DNA from: Spirosoma sp. KCTC 42546
Lineage (GTDB): Bacteria > Bacteroidota > Bacteroidia > Cytophagales > Spirosomataceae
Length of the DNA: 64,000 nucleotides
Assembly (NCBI RefSeq): GCF_006965485.1
Contig: NZ_CP041360.1
Location: forward strand, 2,790,001-2,854,000
Direction of reading: 5' to 3'
Program-made: the position numbers and the translations under genes
Notes under the pieces: generated by a model
What the model saw: only the letters and a program-made list of their open reading frames with translations
What the model was told of the DNA's origin: nothing
Database searches by the model: none
Shown: positions 35,951 through 44,564 of the stretch, piece after piece
Layout of the letters: each line of letters opens with the position of its first letter
Numbering within the stretch: position 1 is the stretch's first letter

Positions 35951-37147
35951 TTACTTTTCAAAGAAGCAGACTGAACCACCTACCCAGTCTTTATTTTTAT
36001 TGAAATTAACCCCAATCATTTCGCCCCGGCTCAAGCGACTCAGATTAGTGACCAAAGTGGGTTTGGGGTCTTCTTTAGGCCAGATAAATAACATACGAAT
36101 CTCGCATTTAACTAACCCATCCGGCGACTGAATAACAGGTTCATATGTAACCTTCCGTTGGAGCAAATAGCCGTCACGTTGATCGGCGGGAATGGCATCA
36201 AGGTCGGCGGAGGTGATGTTTAGTTTAACGCCACTACCCGCAAACGAGAAGAGCGGCTTCAATACGTAGTTTTCCAGATCAGCAGGATACTCGCTCAAGC
36301 TTGACAGGTAGTAACTGGCAGGAACGTACGGGCTTTTCAGCAGGGGGAGTGTGTATTTGCTAATGCGGAAAAACCAGTTTGGATGACCAACCCACTCTAC
36401 GTCTACATCATCGGTGAGATGAAAATCAGTTTGCAGGTCAGGGAAGTTTTGTAAATCGTCAAAAATCAATCGGTTATAGATGCGTTTGATACGTACTTGT
36501 CGACCGTCTTTTTCGTAAAACAACGCACGACCTTCTTTCCTGATTTTGGTCAGACAAACGGACGCAACGCCCAATGCCCGCTCGGTCAGTACAAAGTCGA
36601 TGCGGGTTTTTTGCTTTTCAGGGTAAATTTCCAGTAAAATAACTTCCTCTGGCTCACAATCACCCACAATCATCTGTCGAAGCCGTTCCAGGTAATCCGC
36701 ATTTGTTTCGACGTTGAACAAATGTGAGAGGTTATCGGGAATCTGATACGTTGTGCGGAATAGATTCGCAAGGAAGGGTTGAAAACTGTAGAGCGACGGA
36801 AATCCCTGCAATTCAATCAATTGCGGGGTAAGTTCCCCGCCGTCATTCGTACATACCGCGAAATCTACCGCCAGAAACTGGGTGTGCCCGTCTTCATTAG
36901 GAACCCGTTGGCCTTCTGGAATTGCCTTTTCTGTAAGCGCGTTAAAATCATCACGAGTAATAACGCTTACAATATCATCGCAGGCTTGTAGAAGCTTGTC
37001 GGTCAGTACTTTTGGGACAAAAATCGGCGTTTCAGCCACGCGAAAATCTAGTTGATCGGGTAGCTCTGTATTTATTTTATCCAAAAAAGCCCGGTAGCGT
37101 TCCGGGCTAAAAGTTTGGTTATAGGTTTGGCGAACGGATTGTATCAT
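35951..37147 (-). CDS. ATP-grasp-like ligase of an amidoligase cluster
   Basis: A 398-residue soluble protein I do not recognise by name. The C-terminal third reads like an ATP-grasp core: Lys297 in YVLKPLFSF, a glycine loop AGSGV (303-307), QRKV after GYLLQ (about 327-333), CEIRMLF with Glu349/Arg351, and NFNKNKDW with Asn381/Asn383 for metal. The N-terminal part contains DGHTQFLAVDFAV and LIELQGFPSLYSFQ, perhaps the amino-substrate site. It is the last gene after a GCS2-like ligase and an amidotransferase (18-base gap). Peptide-bond or amide synthesis is inferred from context. Confidence 0.65.
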   Translation of the reverse strand: MIQSVRQTYNQTFSPERYRAFLDKINTELPDQLDFRVAETPIFVPKVLTDKLLQACDDIVSVITRDDFNALTEKAIPEGQRVPNEDGHTQFLAVDFAVCTNDGGELTPQLIELQGFPSLYSFQPFLANLFRTTYQIPDNLSHLFNVETNADYLERLRQMIVGDCEPEEVILLEIYPEKQKTRIDFVLTERALGVASVCLTKIRKEGRALFYEKDGRQVRIKRIYNRLIFDDLQNFPDLQTDFHLTDDVDVEWVGHPNWFFRISKYTLPLLKSPYVPASYYLSSLSEYPADLENYVLKPLFSFAGSGVKLNITSADLDAIPADQRDGYLLQRKVTYEPVIQSPDGLVKCEIRMLFIWPKEDPKPTLVTNLSRLSRGEMIGVNFNKNKDWVGGSVCFFEK

Positions 37148-37165
37148 AGATTTCTTAGGACAGGG

Positions 37166-38002
37166 TTAATGCTGTTCTATAAACTGTTCGGTCAGAGCCA
37201 ACGACTGAATGGCCTGGCTCAAAAAGCTGGGTAAAATGATCGACTCCGTCAGCGCAATTTTGTCTGGGTCCTGCAAATAAGCGACCATGTCGTTGTACTT
37301 TTCCTGCCCGAAATTCGATACAATATGATTCCGTTTTTCGTCCTGTAGGAAGTACCGTAACATCCCTTCATTATCGGCTTCGGGATGGAACTGGGTGCCT
37401 AAAATCTCAGGTGAAAACCGAATGGCCATCACTGCCCGGTCAAGCAGCACGTGCGGGCGAATTTTCTCCAGACAAAGAATTGTCGCCCCCATTTCGTCCA
37501 GACGGTCGGCATTCGGCTCGGTAATCTGATAATCTCGTGAGTCGACCGCAAAAAATGGGTCAGGCAGGCCTTCCAGTAACGTTTCTCCCAACCCTTCGTC
37601 GGTTTTATGAACCGGAAAAATACCGAATGATGTTGATCGGCGTCGGCTCAGCAAACCTAGGTCGAGGTGACGAACAACCAGTTGAAACGAGTGGCAGATC
37701 AAAAAGACAAATTTCTTACGCTCGTTGTGCAGGTTCCAGTCAATTATCTGATCGATCAGGTCAAAATAGCGGGCCTCCCATGGCTCCGATGAGGCAAGAG
37801 GGCTGCCAGGCCCACCTGACGAAATAAATATATCGTACTCTAAATCAGGAAGTTCATTTTTAGATCGAACATCGAAAACATCATAAGATAGTTCCTCCTG
37901 TACATTCCCCTGCATGTTCCGAATCTGGTGCAGAATACAACGCATTCCTTCATTGGCATGGTTGTTATTCATATCCAGTACGGCAATTTTTACTACATTC
38001 AT
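37166..38002 (-). CDS. Class I glutamine amidotransferase-like protein
   Basis: A 278-residue protein with a class I GATase domain. GGPGSPLAS is the oxyanion region. Cys103 in LICHSFQL is the nucleophile (the usual GxCxGxQ is altered to ICHSFQ), and His206/Glu208 in GTQFHPEAD complete the triad. The N-terminal MNNNHANEGMRCI and the C-terminal helix are outside the core. It would release ammonia from glutamine for a partner ligase. It lies 50 bases after the GCS2-like gene and 18 bases before the ATP-grasp-like gene, so a complex or pathway is likely. Confidence 0.85.
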   Translation of the reverse strand: MNVVKIAVLDMNNNHANEGMRCILHQIRNMQGNVQEELSYDVFDVRSKNELPDLEYDIFISSGGPGSPLASSEPWEARYFDLIDQIIDWNLHNERKKFVFLICHSFQLVVRHLDLGLLSRRRSTSFGIFPVHKTDEGLGETLLEGLPDPFFAVDSRDYQITEPNADRLDEMGATILCLEKIRPHVLLDRAVMAIRFSPEILGTQFHPEADNEGMLRYFLQDEKRNHIVSNFGQEKYNDMVAYLQDPDKIALTESIILPSFLSQAIQSLALTEQFIEQH

Positions 38003-38052
38003 AGGTGTCGGTTACGGCTAATTAGTTGATGATAGTCGTTCTAAAATAACTG

Positions 38053-39150
38053 TCAGATACCCAAAGAAGTTTCTTCGATAATGTAATCCATAACCTTCTT
38101 CAGGTCATTGGTCTCTTGAAAAACAGCTAGTTGACGGTCGGCACCAGTGCCCATTTCCAGAATTTTGAGTACGTATTCACACTCAGCCCGGCTACCTAAT
38201 TCATCCACAACATCGTCGATAAAACTGAGTAGCTCATGAATAAGCTGATGGGTCGGTACCTCTTCCTGCTTACCGAAATCAATGAGTTTCCCTCCAATAC
38301 CGTACCGGGCAGCCCGCCATTTGTTTTCATTGATCAGAATACGTCGGTAGGGCCGGAAGTTTAAATTTTGTTTGTGCAGTTTATAGATTTTAGCCACCAA
38401 TGCCTGCATAATGGCGGCCAGACAAATGGTTTCGTCAACACGCATCGGTACATCGCAGATGCGGAACTCAATGGTATCGAAAAAGGGGTGTAGGCGAATA
38501 TCCCACCAGATTTTCTTGCCGTTGTCGATACAGCCGGTTTTAATCAGCAGGTTTATGTACTCATCATACTCAGCCGCCGATGAGAAAAAGTCAGGAATAC
38601 CCGTTCGTGGGAATTTGTCAAATACCTTCGACCGGTATGATTTGAAGCCTGTATTACGTCCGCGCCAGAACGGTGAGTTGGTGGAGAGGGCGTAGATATG
38701 GGGTAAAAAATACCGTACCGCATTCATAATTTGAATGCCCTCATTCCGATTTTCGATACCTACGTGGACGTGCAGGCCAAAAATAAGGTTCGAGCGGGCT
38801 ACATCGCGCAGTTCTTCAATGAGCCGGTCGTACCGTTCGTTGGGGGTAATGAGTTGTTCCTGCCAATCAGAAAAGGGGTGGGTTCCGGCAGCCGCAATTT
38901 TTAGGTTCTGTTTCTCGGCCAGTTCAATAATCATTTTGCGGAGGTAGGTAACCTCCTGCCGGGCCTCCTGAATATTGGTGCAGATATTGGTGCCAACCTC
39001 AACGACGGCCTGGTGCATTTCGGCCTTTACACGTTCCTGAAGGACAATCTGGCCACCGTCAACAATCTTGGACATGTGCGAACGCAACTCGCCCGTAGTA
39101 GGGTCAATCGTTTGAAACTCTTCTTCAATACCGAGGGTGAAAACGGGCAT
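38053..39150 (-). CDS. GCS2 / YbdK-type carboxylate-amine ligase
   Basis: A 365-residue ligase of the glutamate-cysteine-ligase-like YbdK family (COG2170). The N-terminal GIEEEFQTID is the family hallmark, with the metal-binding glutamates. LHVHVGIEN, TNSPFWRGRNTGFKSYR and WDIRLHPFFDTIEFRI follow in order, and ENKWRAARYG lies near the C terminus. The length agrees with E. coli YbdK (372). Family members make gamma-glutamyl or similar amide bonds; the substrate here is unknown. It is the first gene of a three-gene series with a GATase and an ATP-grasp-like protein. Confidence 0.92.
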   Translation of the reverse strand: MPVFTLGIEEEFQTIDPTTGELRSHMSKIVDGGQIVLQERVKAEMHQAVVEVGTNICTNIQEARQEVTYLRKMIIELAEKQNLKIAAAGTHPFSDWQEQLITPNERYDRLIEELRDVARSNLIFGLHVHVGIENRNEGIQIMNAVRYFLPHIYALSTNSPFWRGRNTGFKSYRSKVFDKFPRTGIPDFFSSAAEYDEYINLLIKTGCIDNGKKIWWDIRLHPFFDTIEFRICDVPMRVDETICLAAIMQALVAKIYKLHKQNLNFRPYRRILINENKWRAARYGIGGKLIDFGKQEEVPTHQLIHELLSFIDDVVDELGSRAECEYVLKILEMGTGADRQLAVFQETNDLKKVMDYIIEETSLGI

Positions 39151-39326
39151 AGGCGTTATGTGTTAGGAAAAGCAGATTCGTATGGGTTGAGAATTGAAGA
39201 GGTAAGATACTAGTTTTTCGATTGGTGCGCTATGGACAGCAACGACAATTCATTTTTTTGTTAACCAACGATGAACAATAGCGAGTGACGGATTATGTGT
39301 TCAACACAATGAAGGTAGCTCCGGCA

Positions 39327-39794
39327 TCAGAGAGTTGGAATAAGCTTAAATTTTCGATCAAGTGCATAGTAAACCGTATCGGCTGTCTTTACATTGCCTA
39401 TTGTGGCATTTAGATAGGTTTTTGAGTAATAGTAGATTTGAGGGTCCTGCCATCTGTTCGCGATTGCTAAGGTGGTCAGCGAGTCCAGTTTATCATAATA
39501 ATTTGCCGAGTCTAAATCGGCTTTTGCGCTATTGCCCGAAGTCGTATAACGCGTTGAAAAATAAGTGATTTTCTTTCTGTAGTTTTCCTTACTAAGCGTA
39601 TCCAATCGACCTGCACCAATCATAACAAAGCCTGTCGTTTTTAACGCATGGATAGTCAGGTTTTTGTTTGCCGTTGATGCTGATTTTTCAAGATAGCTGC
39701 GAATACTACTGTCAATTTCGCCACAAACTTTCTCTTTGGCTGGAGCACAGGCTACTACTAATACGAAAAAATAAAGTGAATAAATGGGTTTCAT
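39327..39794 (-). CDS. Hypothetical lipoprotein
   Basis: A 155-residue lipoprotein when started at ATG 39794 (signal MKPIYSLYFFVLVVAC). The first ATG (39809) adds 5 residues. The mature part is helical and polar with a conserved-looking segment TIHALKTTGFVMIGAGRLD and ends in a Lys/Leu strand. I recognise no domain. It is divergent from the sigma factor region across about 275 bases. The supporting evidence is a good signal and lipobox. Confidence 0.65.
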   Translation of the reverse strand: MKPIYSLYFFVLVVACAPAKEKVCGEIDSSIRSYLEKSASTANKNLTIHALKTTGFVMIGAGRLDTLSKENYRKKITYFSTRYTTSGNSAKADLDSANYYDKLDSLTTLAIANRWQDPQIYYYSKTYLNATIGNVKTADTVYYALDRKFKLIPTL

Positions 39795-40069
39795 AGTGGT
39801 TGGTTGCAACTCAAAACGATGAGCAGATCAGGCAAATTACTCCATTGTTTCCGCAATTGAACTACTCAATCGAAAAGGCATTGCTATTTTTAACACCTGC
39901 ATAGCAACCGATCATCGTTAGCCACGACCTTCCATTGATTTAGCCGTTATATGGCCCGATGGTTTTGCACTTATTGGATCTGCTCTGGGTTTCTCAGACA
40001 ATGCCAATCGTTTTTGTACATTGGCCAAACAACCCGTTCACCAACTCATACAGCGTCTGGTTTATTAAG

Positions 40070-40621
40070 ATGGCTGAGCCAGCTAAACGAAATATCATCG
40101 AGACAGTTAAGCAGTACGGAAATCGGCTGTCGCGCTTTATTCGTGGGCAGGTAAAAACCGATGAAGATGCTGAAGATATTTTGCAGGACGTTTGGTATCA
40201 ACTCAGCAAAGTGGTTGATCTGGACGGAATCGAAAGTATCAGTGGCTGGTTGTTTCAGGTGGCACGCAATCGGATAACGGATACCTATCGAAAGAAAAAA
40301 GAAGATCCTTTATCCGGTTTGATGATTGAAGATGACGAGGGTGATATCAGTTTCCGGGAAATCCTGTTAGCCGATGCCCAAACGCCCGAAGACCAGTTTT
40401 TTAAGGATATTTTCTGGGACGAATTGATGCGGGCGCTGGACGAACTGCCCGAAAATCAGCGCAGCGTGTTTATGAAGAATGAGTTGGAAGACCTTACCTT
40501 ACAGGAAATTGCCGACCAAACCGGTGAAAACCTGAAGACCATAATTTCCCGAAAGCGATACGCCGTGCAACATCTACGCAAGCGACTACAGACTCTTTAT
40601 AACGAACTCGATAACCTGTAA
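40070..40621 (+). CDS. ECF-type RNA polymerase sigma factor
   Basis: A 183-residue sigma factor. ATG 40070 is preferred; upstream in-frame codons encode no sigma sequence. Region 2 contains DEDAEDILQDVWYQLSK and the -10 recognition helix WLFQVARNRITDTYRKKK. Region 4 contains LDELPENQRSVFMKNELEDLTLQEIADQTGENLKTIISRKRYAVQHLRKRL. The acidic linker GLMIEDDEGDI is unusual. No classical anti-sigma gene is adjacent. It is followed 4 bases later by a small membrane protein gene that may regulate or be controlled by it. Confidence 0.92.
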   Translation: MAEPAKRNIIETVKQYGNRLSRFIRGQVKTDEDAEDILQDVWYQLSKVVDLDGIESISGWLFQVARNRITDTYRKKKEDPLSGLMIEDDEGDISFREILLADAQTPEDQFFKDIFWDELMRALDELPENQRSVFMKNELEDLTLQEIADQTGENLKTIISRKRYAVQHLRKRLQTLYNELDNL

Positions 40622-40625
40622 ACCA

Positions 40626-40955
40626 ATGAGAAATCACTATGGCCGAAGACGATTACGCTTCTTCTTCCCAGTATTTATACTGATGGCCTTATTCTTCTTT
40701 TCGTTTGCTGTGTACTGGCTCTGGAATAAAGTGCTGGTAGCAGTGGTGCCCGTGAAAGTCGTAACCTATTGGCAGGCAATGGGATTATTAATTTTAAGCA
40801 GAATATTGCTGGGAGGGGTTAAAGCCGGGCCTGGTGGTGGCCGATCACCCGAAGGTGGCGGTCCGCCCTGGCGGGAAAAATTTCGGCAAATGAGCGACGA
40901 AGATCGGGCGAAATTTAAAAACGAATGGCGTAGACGTGGCGAAGACAGGTCGTAA
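40626..40955 (+). CDS. Small membrane protein with FRQMSDE motif (sigma operon)
   Basis: A 109-residue protein with two hydrophobic segments (FFFPVFILMALFFFSFAVYW and a second one near AMGLLILSRILL), then a Gly/Pro-rich linker and a cytosolic helix FRQMSDEDRAKFKNEW. The end motif recurs in the product at 41231. It is encoded 4 bases after the sigma factor gene. No catalytic motif is seen. It could be a target or an anti-sigma-like partner of the sigma factor. It ends near a terminator. Confidence 0.72.
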   Translation: MRNHYGRRRLRFFFPVFILMALFFFSFAVYWLWNKVLVAVVPVKVVTYWQAMGLLILSRILLGGVKAGPGGGRSPEGGGPPWREKFRQMSDEDRAKFKNEWRRRGEDRS

Positions 40956-40974
40956 TCATCTTCATTATACTTAT

Positions 40975-41007
40975 ATCTCATCAGATGATTTTGATGAGAT
41001 TTTTTTA
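40975..41007 (+). terminator. Intrinsic terminator after the sigma factor operon
   Basis: ATCTCATCA (40975-40983) and TGATGAGAT (40992-41000) form a 9-bp stem with an 8-base loop, followed by seven T residues. The stem follows the stop of the 40626-40955 gene by 20 bases. It ends the sigma factor operon before repeat C. Confidence 0.85.
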
Positions 41008-41016
41008 TAGGCAGAA

Positions 41017-41140
41017 GTTCTCGCTTGGCTTCGCCGAGTGAGGCATATTCGTTCAAGGGCCTCTGGCCCGTTTTTGATATAATACTCCGGCCAGAGGCCG
41101 TTAACCTAATAGCCCTCACTCGGCGAAGCCAAGCGAGAAC
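41017..41140. repeat. Palindromic dispersed repeat C, copy 1
   Basis: The 124-base element begins with GTTCTCGCTTGGCTTCGCCG and ends with its exact complement. The terminal inverted repeat is 27 bp. A second, inner pair (GGCCTCTGGCC and its complement) lies between them. Copy 2 is at 56446-56592. It stands just after a terminator. The form is that of a REP- or MITE-like element without a coding region. Confidence 0.92.
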
Positions 41141-41144
41141 GCAT

Positions 41145-41216
41145 ATGAGAAAAATCTTCACGCCCACTAAAGTAATTTCTCGTCTGATTCGTCATCCCTT
41201 GTATAACAACAAGTAA
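41145..41216 (+). CDS. Possible 23-residue basic small protein
   Basis: The short frame ATG 41145 to TAA 41216 encodes MRKIFTPTKVISRLIRHPLY with three more residues. It is basic with no membrane segment. It lies 4 bases after repeat C and 14 bases before the membrane-protein gene at 41231. No homology or codon evidence is available to me, so it may be chance. Confidence 0.25.
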   Translation: MRKIFTPTKVISRLIRHPLYNNK

Positions 41217-41230
41217 ACTAGACAAATACG

Positions 41231-41554
41231 ATGAACAATAACCTGTTAAAATCAATTCTGGCTGGCCTATTGGTAGGAGTAGCTTTATTCATCATGCCAT
41301 TTTTCCTGATTCGGCTGGTGTTTTTCGTCCTGATCATCGGCGCTTTACTTCGACTTTTTGGCGGTGGCCGTTTCCGCCGGGGATGGAGGCAGGGGCCTGG
41401 GTACGGTCAAATGCCCGCTTTCGCTGACCGGATTCGTCAAATGAGCGACGAAGAGTATAACCAGTTCAAACAGCGTTTCAATCAGGGTGGCCGATGCGGT
41501 GATTATGAAACCCGAAAGGCAACCGACAAACCAACGAACGAAACAACCTTATAA
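41231..41554 (+). CDS. Small membrane protein with IRQMSDE motif
   Basis: A 107-residue protein. Two overlapping hydrophobic stretches (SILAGLLVGVALFIMPFF and VFFVLIIGALLRLF) form a likely membrane hairpin, followed by an Arg/Gly-rich loop and the helix IRQMSDEEYNQFKQRF. The same layout and end motif occur in the product at 40626, so they are probably paralogues. The C-terminal tail is Thr/Asn-rich. It is followed 12 bases later by a His-rich small protein gene. Function unknown. Confidence 0.72.
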   Translation: MNNNLLKSILAGLLVGVALFIMPFFLIRLVFFVLIIGALLRLFGGGRFRRGWRQGPGYGQMPAFADRIRQMSDEEYNQFKQRFNQGGRCGDYETRKATDKPTNETTL

Positions 41555-41566
41555 CGAACCGAACCG

Positions 41567-41779
41567 ATGAGACAACGCTTAAATCCATGGGTCGTGGTAT
41601 TAACCGCAGCCCTCACCTTTGGGAGCCTGATGGCTCTCGTAGGCCCTCGTTCATTTGGGCATCATGGCTGGGGTCATCGTGGCTATTATGGACATCAGTA
41701 TCAATATAATCATGGCAGCTGTGATAGCCAACATGCCGACAGATCGACTGATAAAGGCGATTCCAGCCTAAAACGGTAA
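41567..41779 (+). CDS. Small exported His/Tyr/Gly-rich protein
   Basis: A 70-residue protein. An N-terminal hydrophobic segment (WVVVLTAALTFGSLMALVG) is a probable signal or anchor. The rest contains HHGWGHRGYYGHQYQYNHG, suggestive of metal binding, though nothing more can be said. It lies 12 bases after the 41231 gene, and an IS5-type element begins 9 bases after its stop. It is probably the third small membrane-linked protein of this sigma-associated region. Confidence 0.6.
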   Translation: MRQRLNPWVVVLTAALTFGSLMALVGPRSFGHHGWGHRGYYGHQYQYNHGSCDSQHADRSTDKGDSSLKR

Positions 41780-41787
41780 AGTCCTAA

Positions 41788-42728
41788 GAAGCTGTCTGAA
41801 AACCCTCTGAAGATAGAAAAAGGCATCCGGTAAAAGGGGAATTTTGTAGCGACGAAACTGCAAAAACTCCTTCTCAGATGCCTCAGTACAAAGCTAAACA
41901 GAAAGCCCCTAAAAAGTACCCAACGGAACTGTCTAATCAACAATGGAAACGCTTGAAATCTATTTTGCCAGCCCCTAAAAAACAAACTGGTGGTCCCGGA
42001 CGCAATCCCTTAGACCTACGTGAAGTAATCAATGGGATTTTGTACTGGATGCGTTCAGGTTGCTCGTGGTCATTGTTGCCCAATGATTATCCTAATCACA
42101 AAAGTGTCTATCACTATTACAACCTCTGGAGTCAACATGGAATATGGGAGCAGATCCATGTTCAACTCGTTTCCAAAGCTCGTAAAAAGGCTGGCCGCAA
42201 GAAGCGACCTACGGCGGGTTCAATTGATTCGCAAAGCGAACCGCCCAGACAGGCGGTCAAGAACGTGGCTATGATGCTGGTAAGTCTATTAAAGGCCGGA
42301 AGCGATTTATTCTGGTGGACACAATGGGCTTCCTTTTAGGGGTCAGGGTAGTGGCTGCAAGCATCTCTGAAAAAGCGGGGGCAATGCTACTGATTGAAAA
42401 GATTTGGTCACAAAGCCTGTTGAAACAACTCTGTGGTAAGATGGAGTTAGTGTGGGTTGATTCGGGCTATCAAGGGGATGATCTATACGATTGGGTAGCT
42501 ACCTTAACAGGCTGGATCTGGCAGGTCGTCAAGCGTAGCGACGATCAGAAAGGGTTCAGGATATTGCCTCGCCGTTGGGTCGTTGAACGAAGTTTTGCCT
42601 GGTTGAGTTTTAACCGTCGGTTAGCCAAAGATTACGAAAGGCTTATCCGAAACAGTGAATCAAACCTTTACATTGCCATGTTGCCGATGATGCTCCGAAG
42701 GTGCAAATAACCTTTTTCAGACAACTTC
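41788..42728 (+). mobile_element. IS5-type insertion sequence, 941 bases
   Basis: Ends pair as GAAGCTGTCTGAAAA (41788-) and TTTTCAGACAACTTC (to 42728), which is 14 of 15 matches as inverted repeats. A 3-base duplication TAA flanks it (41785-41787 and 42729-42731). Inside is one transposase region in two frames. It lies just after the His-rich gene. IS5-like elements often duplicate short TA-rich targets, which fits. Confidence 0.88.
41878..42710 (+). pseudogene. IS5-type DDE transposase, interrupted by a frame change
   Basis: The first part (41878-42339 frame) has the N-terminal IS5-like domain (WKRLKSILPAPKKQTGGPGR, GILYWMRSGCSWSLLP) and the first catalytic Asp in SIDSQS. The second part continues in another frame: GQERGYDAGKSIKGRKRFIL leads into MGFLLGV, then VDSGYQGDD (second Asp) and RRWVVERSFAWL (Glu). 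Frame one runs on into unrelated residues after SIDSQS (near 42231-42240) while frame two becomes open from about 42228. Compared with the family, about 2 bases appear lost there, or a programmed -1 shift joins the frames. All three catalytic residues survive. Confidence 0.85.
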
Positions 42729-42766
42729 TAAGATCAAGTCCATAGTCGACTAAGAGCGTGCATACG

Positions 42767-42801
42767 AACGGCAATCCAAAAACGGGTTGCCGTTTTTGTT
42801 T
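42767..42801 (+). terminator. Hairpin with T tract after the IS
   Basis: AACGGCAA (42767-42774) and TTGCCGTT (42787-42794) pair over 8 bases with a 12-base loop. TTTGTTTT follows. The U-rich end is on the plus strand, so it would stop read-through from the sigma-region genes before the oppositely oriented gene at 42801. Confidence 0.65.
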
Positions 42802-44444
42802 TAGCTGATCTTGGGTTCTACCCAAAGAGCAGTAAAACAGGCAAGAAGAAGCAGGAGCCAGCCCCAATTTGGCAATTGAGCAGTACTTGTTTGATCAGAG
42901 GTTTCACCTCCAATCAATGAAACTAGCGAGTGGGCCTTTATAAATTGGCTGACAAGTGCACGGCCCGCTATCGGATCATCGGCCCGTAACGGATTGACGT
43001 ACATCGCCAGTGAATCCTGTATAGGCTGCCAGCCTGCCTGTCGAAATGACGACGTACCGACAGCTGAACGGTCGTTGATGGGTGAATAGGTTAAGCGAAG
43101 CGTATCCTTCCCAATGCGAAGACTGGTCAGTCGATTCGAGGGGTTATTAATTAAAATGGCCTGACGAATGCCGCTGTACACAGGTGCATCAACCTGAACC
43201 GTGTTCTGATTCGATTCAGATAAACGAGCCAGCACCGCCGTCCACACCCGCGTATATAGCAGGCTATCGCCACTGAGCGCTAAGGGATAGGTTTCGCTAA
43301 GCAGGCTAACACCCACGCGTCCGGCAGTTTGTTGGGCGGCTATCGGGTAGCCCGAAACCACGAACTGAGTTGGATTATCGGCAAAACGATAGGGGAGGGC
43401 ATTCAGTCCGTTGCCCATCGGAATCAATGGTTCGTTAGAAAATTTGCGTACCTGCCAGCGCGTTCCTAACGACTGATTGACGACCCGGCTATCTGTTTCC
43501 GGATTAGTCAGGTTGATGAATAAGACAGACTTTCCATCGGCAACGGCTTTGCGAACAATTGGATTGGCGGCATTGACAGGTTCTGTAATGATGAGGTCGG
43601 GCGCACTTTTGCCCGCCGATTTACCCGCCTTATTGATGCTAATCTGGCTGCTTATATCTTTGGATAGCGTGGCCGAAACAGTAACGGTATGCCCTTGCTT
43701 CCCCAGCCAGTCGGCCAGAGTCTTGCTCTCAAAATCAGGGCTGTTCAACAGAAACTGAATTGTAAGCGGTTCAGTTGGTCGGGAGAAAAAGTGAAGCGTA
43801 TCCAGGGTGGTAGAGCCCAATGCTAATTCTGCCTGACTTTGGCCTTTCACAAAGGCTGGAAATTGAAACCTAAACGCATTGTTGCCTTCGTGAAGGGCCA
43901 CACTATCTAATGTTTTGTTGCCAAACCGAAGCCGAAGTACTTGCTTTTTTGACGACTGTATCTGGCCAGTAACGCGCTGCATTTCACCCTGCCGTACAAC
44001 CCCTTTCCAGTGGATATCCTCTAGCTGGTCGGGTTGGTTGTAGGGAATCCATTGCAGAGCGGAATTACTGAGCTGAGTCAGTGTTTCAGTTGGAAACTGT
44101 TGACCAACAAGGGTTACAGAATCGTATTTCGCTTTAAAGGTTCGGCTGGAAAAACTATCCTGAATATGGAGACTGTCTTTTAGTTGTCGGACAAGGGCAG
44201 TAGGTACATTATCGCTAATGAGCAATGCGTGGGTTGCAGGTCGGGAAATGGGCCAGTGAAGTTGCAGAAAATAACCAACCAGAATTAGCCAAAGTACCCC
44301 ATTTAATACTCCCCGAACCCATTTTCGACCCGTAGAAAGTGACTCATTACGGACGATGAACCAAAGCTGAACGAGTAGCAGCGTGAACAAGGCCAGTGCG
44401 ATAAGCCAGGAAATTGGGCTAGTCCAGTTGATGGTTGTTTGCAT
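42801..44444 (-). CDS. Membrane protein of the MoxR/BatA operon (unknown)
   Basis: A 547-residue protein with two N-terminal membrane helices (WLIALALFTLLLVQLWFIV and VLNGVLWLILVGYFLQL) and one at the C terminus (GWLLLLLACFTALWV). The large extracytoplasmic part is beta-rich. It contains a GATase-like block SPDFESKTLADWLGKQGHTV followed by PDLIITEP and SVLFINL. Such membrane proteins accompany MoxR, DUF58 and BatA genes in Bacteroidota, but I know no named role. It follows DUF4175, separated by a hairpin, and is the last gene of this series. Confidence 0.75.
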   Translation of the reverse strand: MQTTINWTSPISWLIALALFTLLLVQLWFIVRNESLSTGRKWVRGVLNGVLWLILVGYFLQLHWPISRPATHALLISDNVPTALVRQLKDSLHIQDSFSSRTFKAKYDSVTLVGQQFPTETLTQLSNSALQWIPYNQPDQLEDIHWKGVVRQGEMQRVTGQIQSSKKQVLRLRFGNKTLDSVALHEGNNAFRFQFPAFVKGQSQAELALGSTTLDTLHFFSRPTEPLTIQFLLNSPDFESKTLADWLGKQGHTVTVSATLSKDISSQISINKAGKSAGKSAPDLIITEPVNAANPIVRKAVADGKSVLFINLTNPETDSRVVNQSLGTRWQVRKFSNEPLIPMGNGLNALPYRFADNPTQFVVSGYPIAAQQTAGRVGVSLLSETYPLALSGDSLLYTRVWTAVLARLSESNQNTVQVDAPVYSGIRQAILINNPSNRLTSLRIGKDTLRLTYSPINDRSAVGTSSFRQAGWQPIQDSLAMYVNPLRADDPIAGRALVSQFIKAHSLVSLIGGETSDQTSTAQLPNWGWLLLLLACFTALWVEPKIS

Positions 44445-44450
44445 TTTATT

Positions 44451-44564
44451 AATGAATAATGAAAAATGGATAATGAATAATCAGGGCCGCCCATGCGGTA
44501 CGATGGATAATGCAGGATGCGAAGGCTTGCATTATCCATCGTACATTATTCATTTTCCATTATT
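44451..44564. repeat. Composite inverted repeat of AATGAATAATG words
   Basis: The inner stem GTACGATGGATAATGCA (44498-44514) pairs perfectly with 44528-44544. Outside it, AATGAATAAT-type words (44451-44481) pair with 44545-44564. Only the left arm has an extra CAGGGCCGCCCATGCG (44482-44497). The right arm covers the DUF4175 stop codon. It is one word family with 18814 and 49971. Confidence 0.85.

Noticed and set aside
41025..41144. Reading frames through repeat C
   Set aside because: Both strands of the palindrome are open in several frames. The same peptide text appears at both copies, so it reflects the repeat and not a gene.
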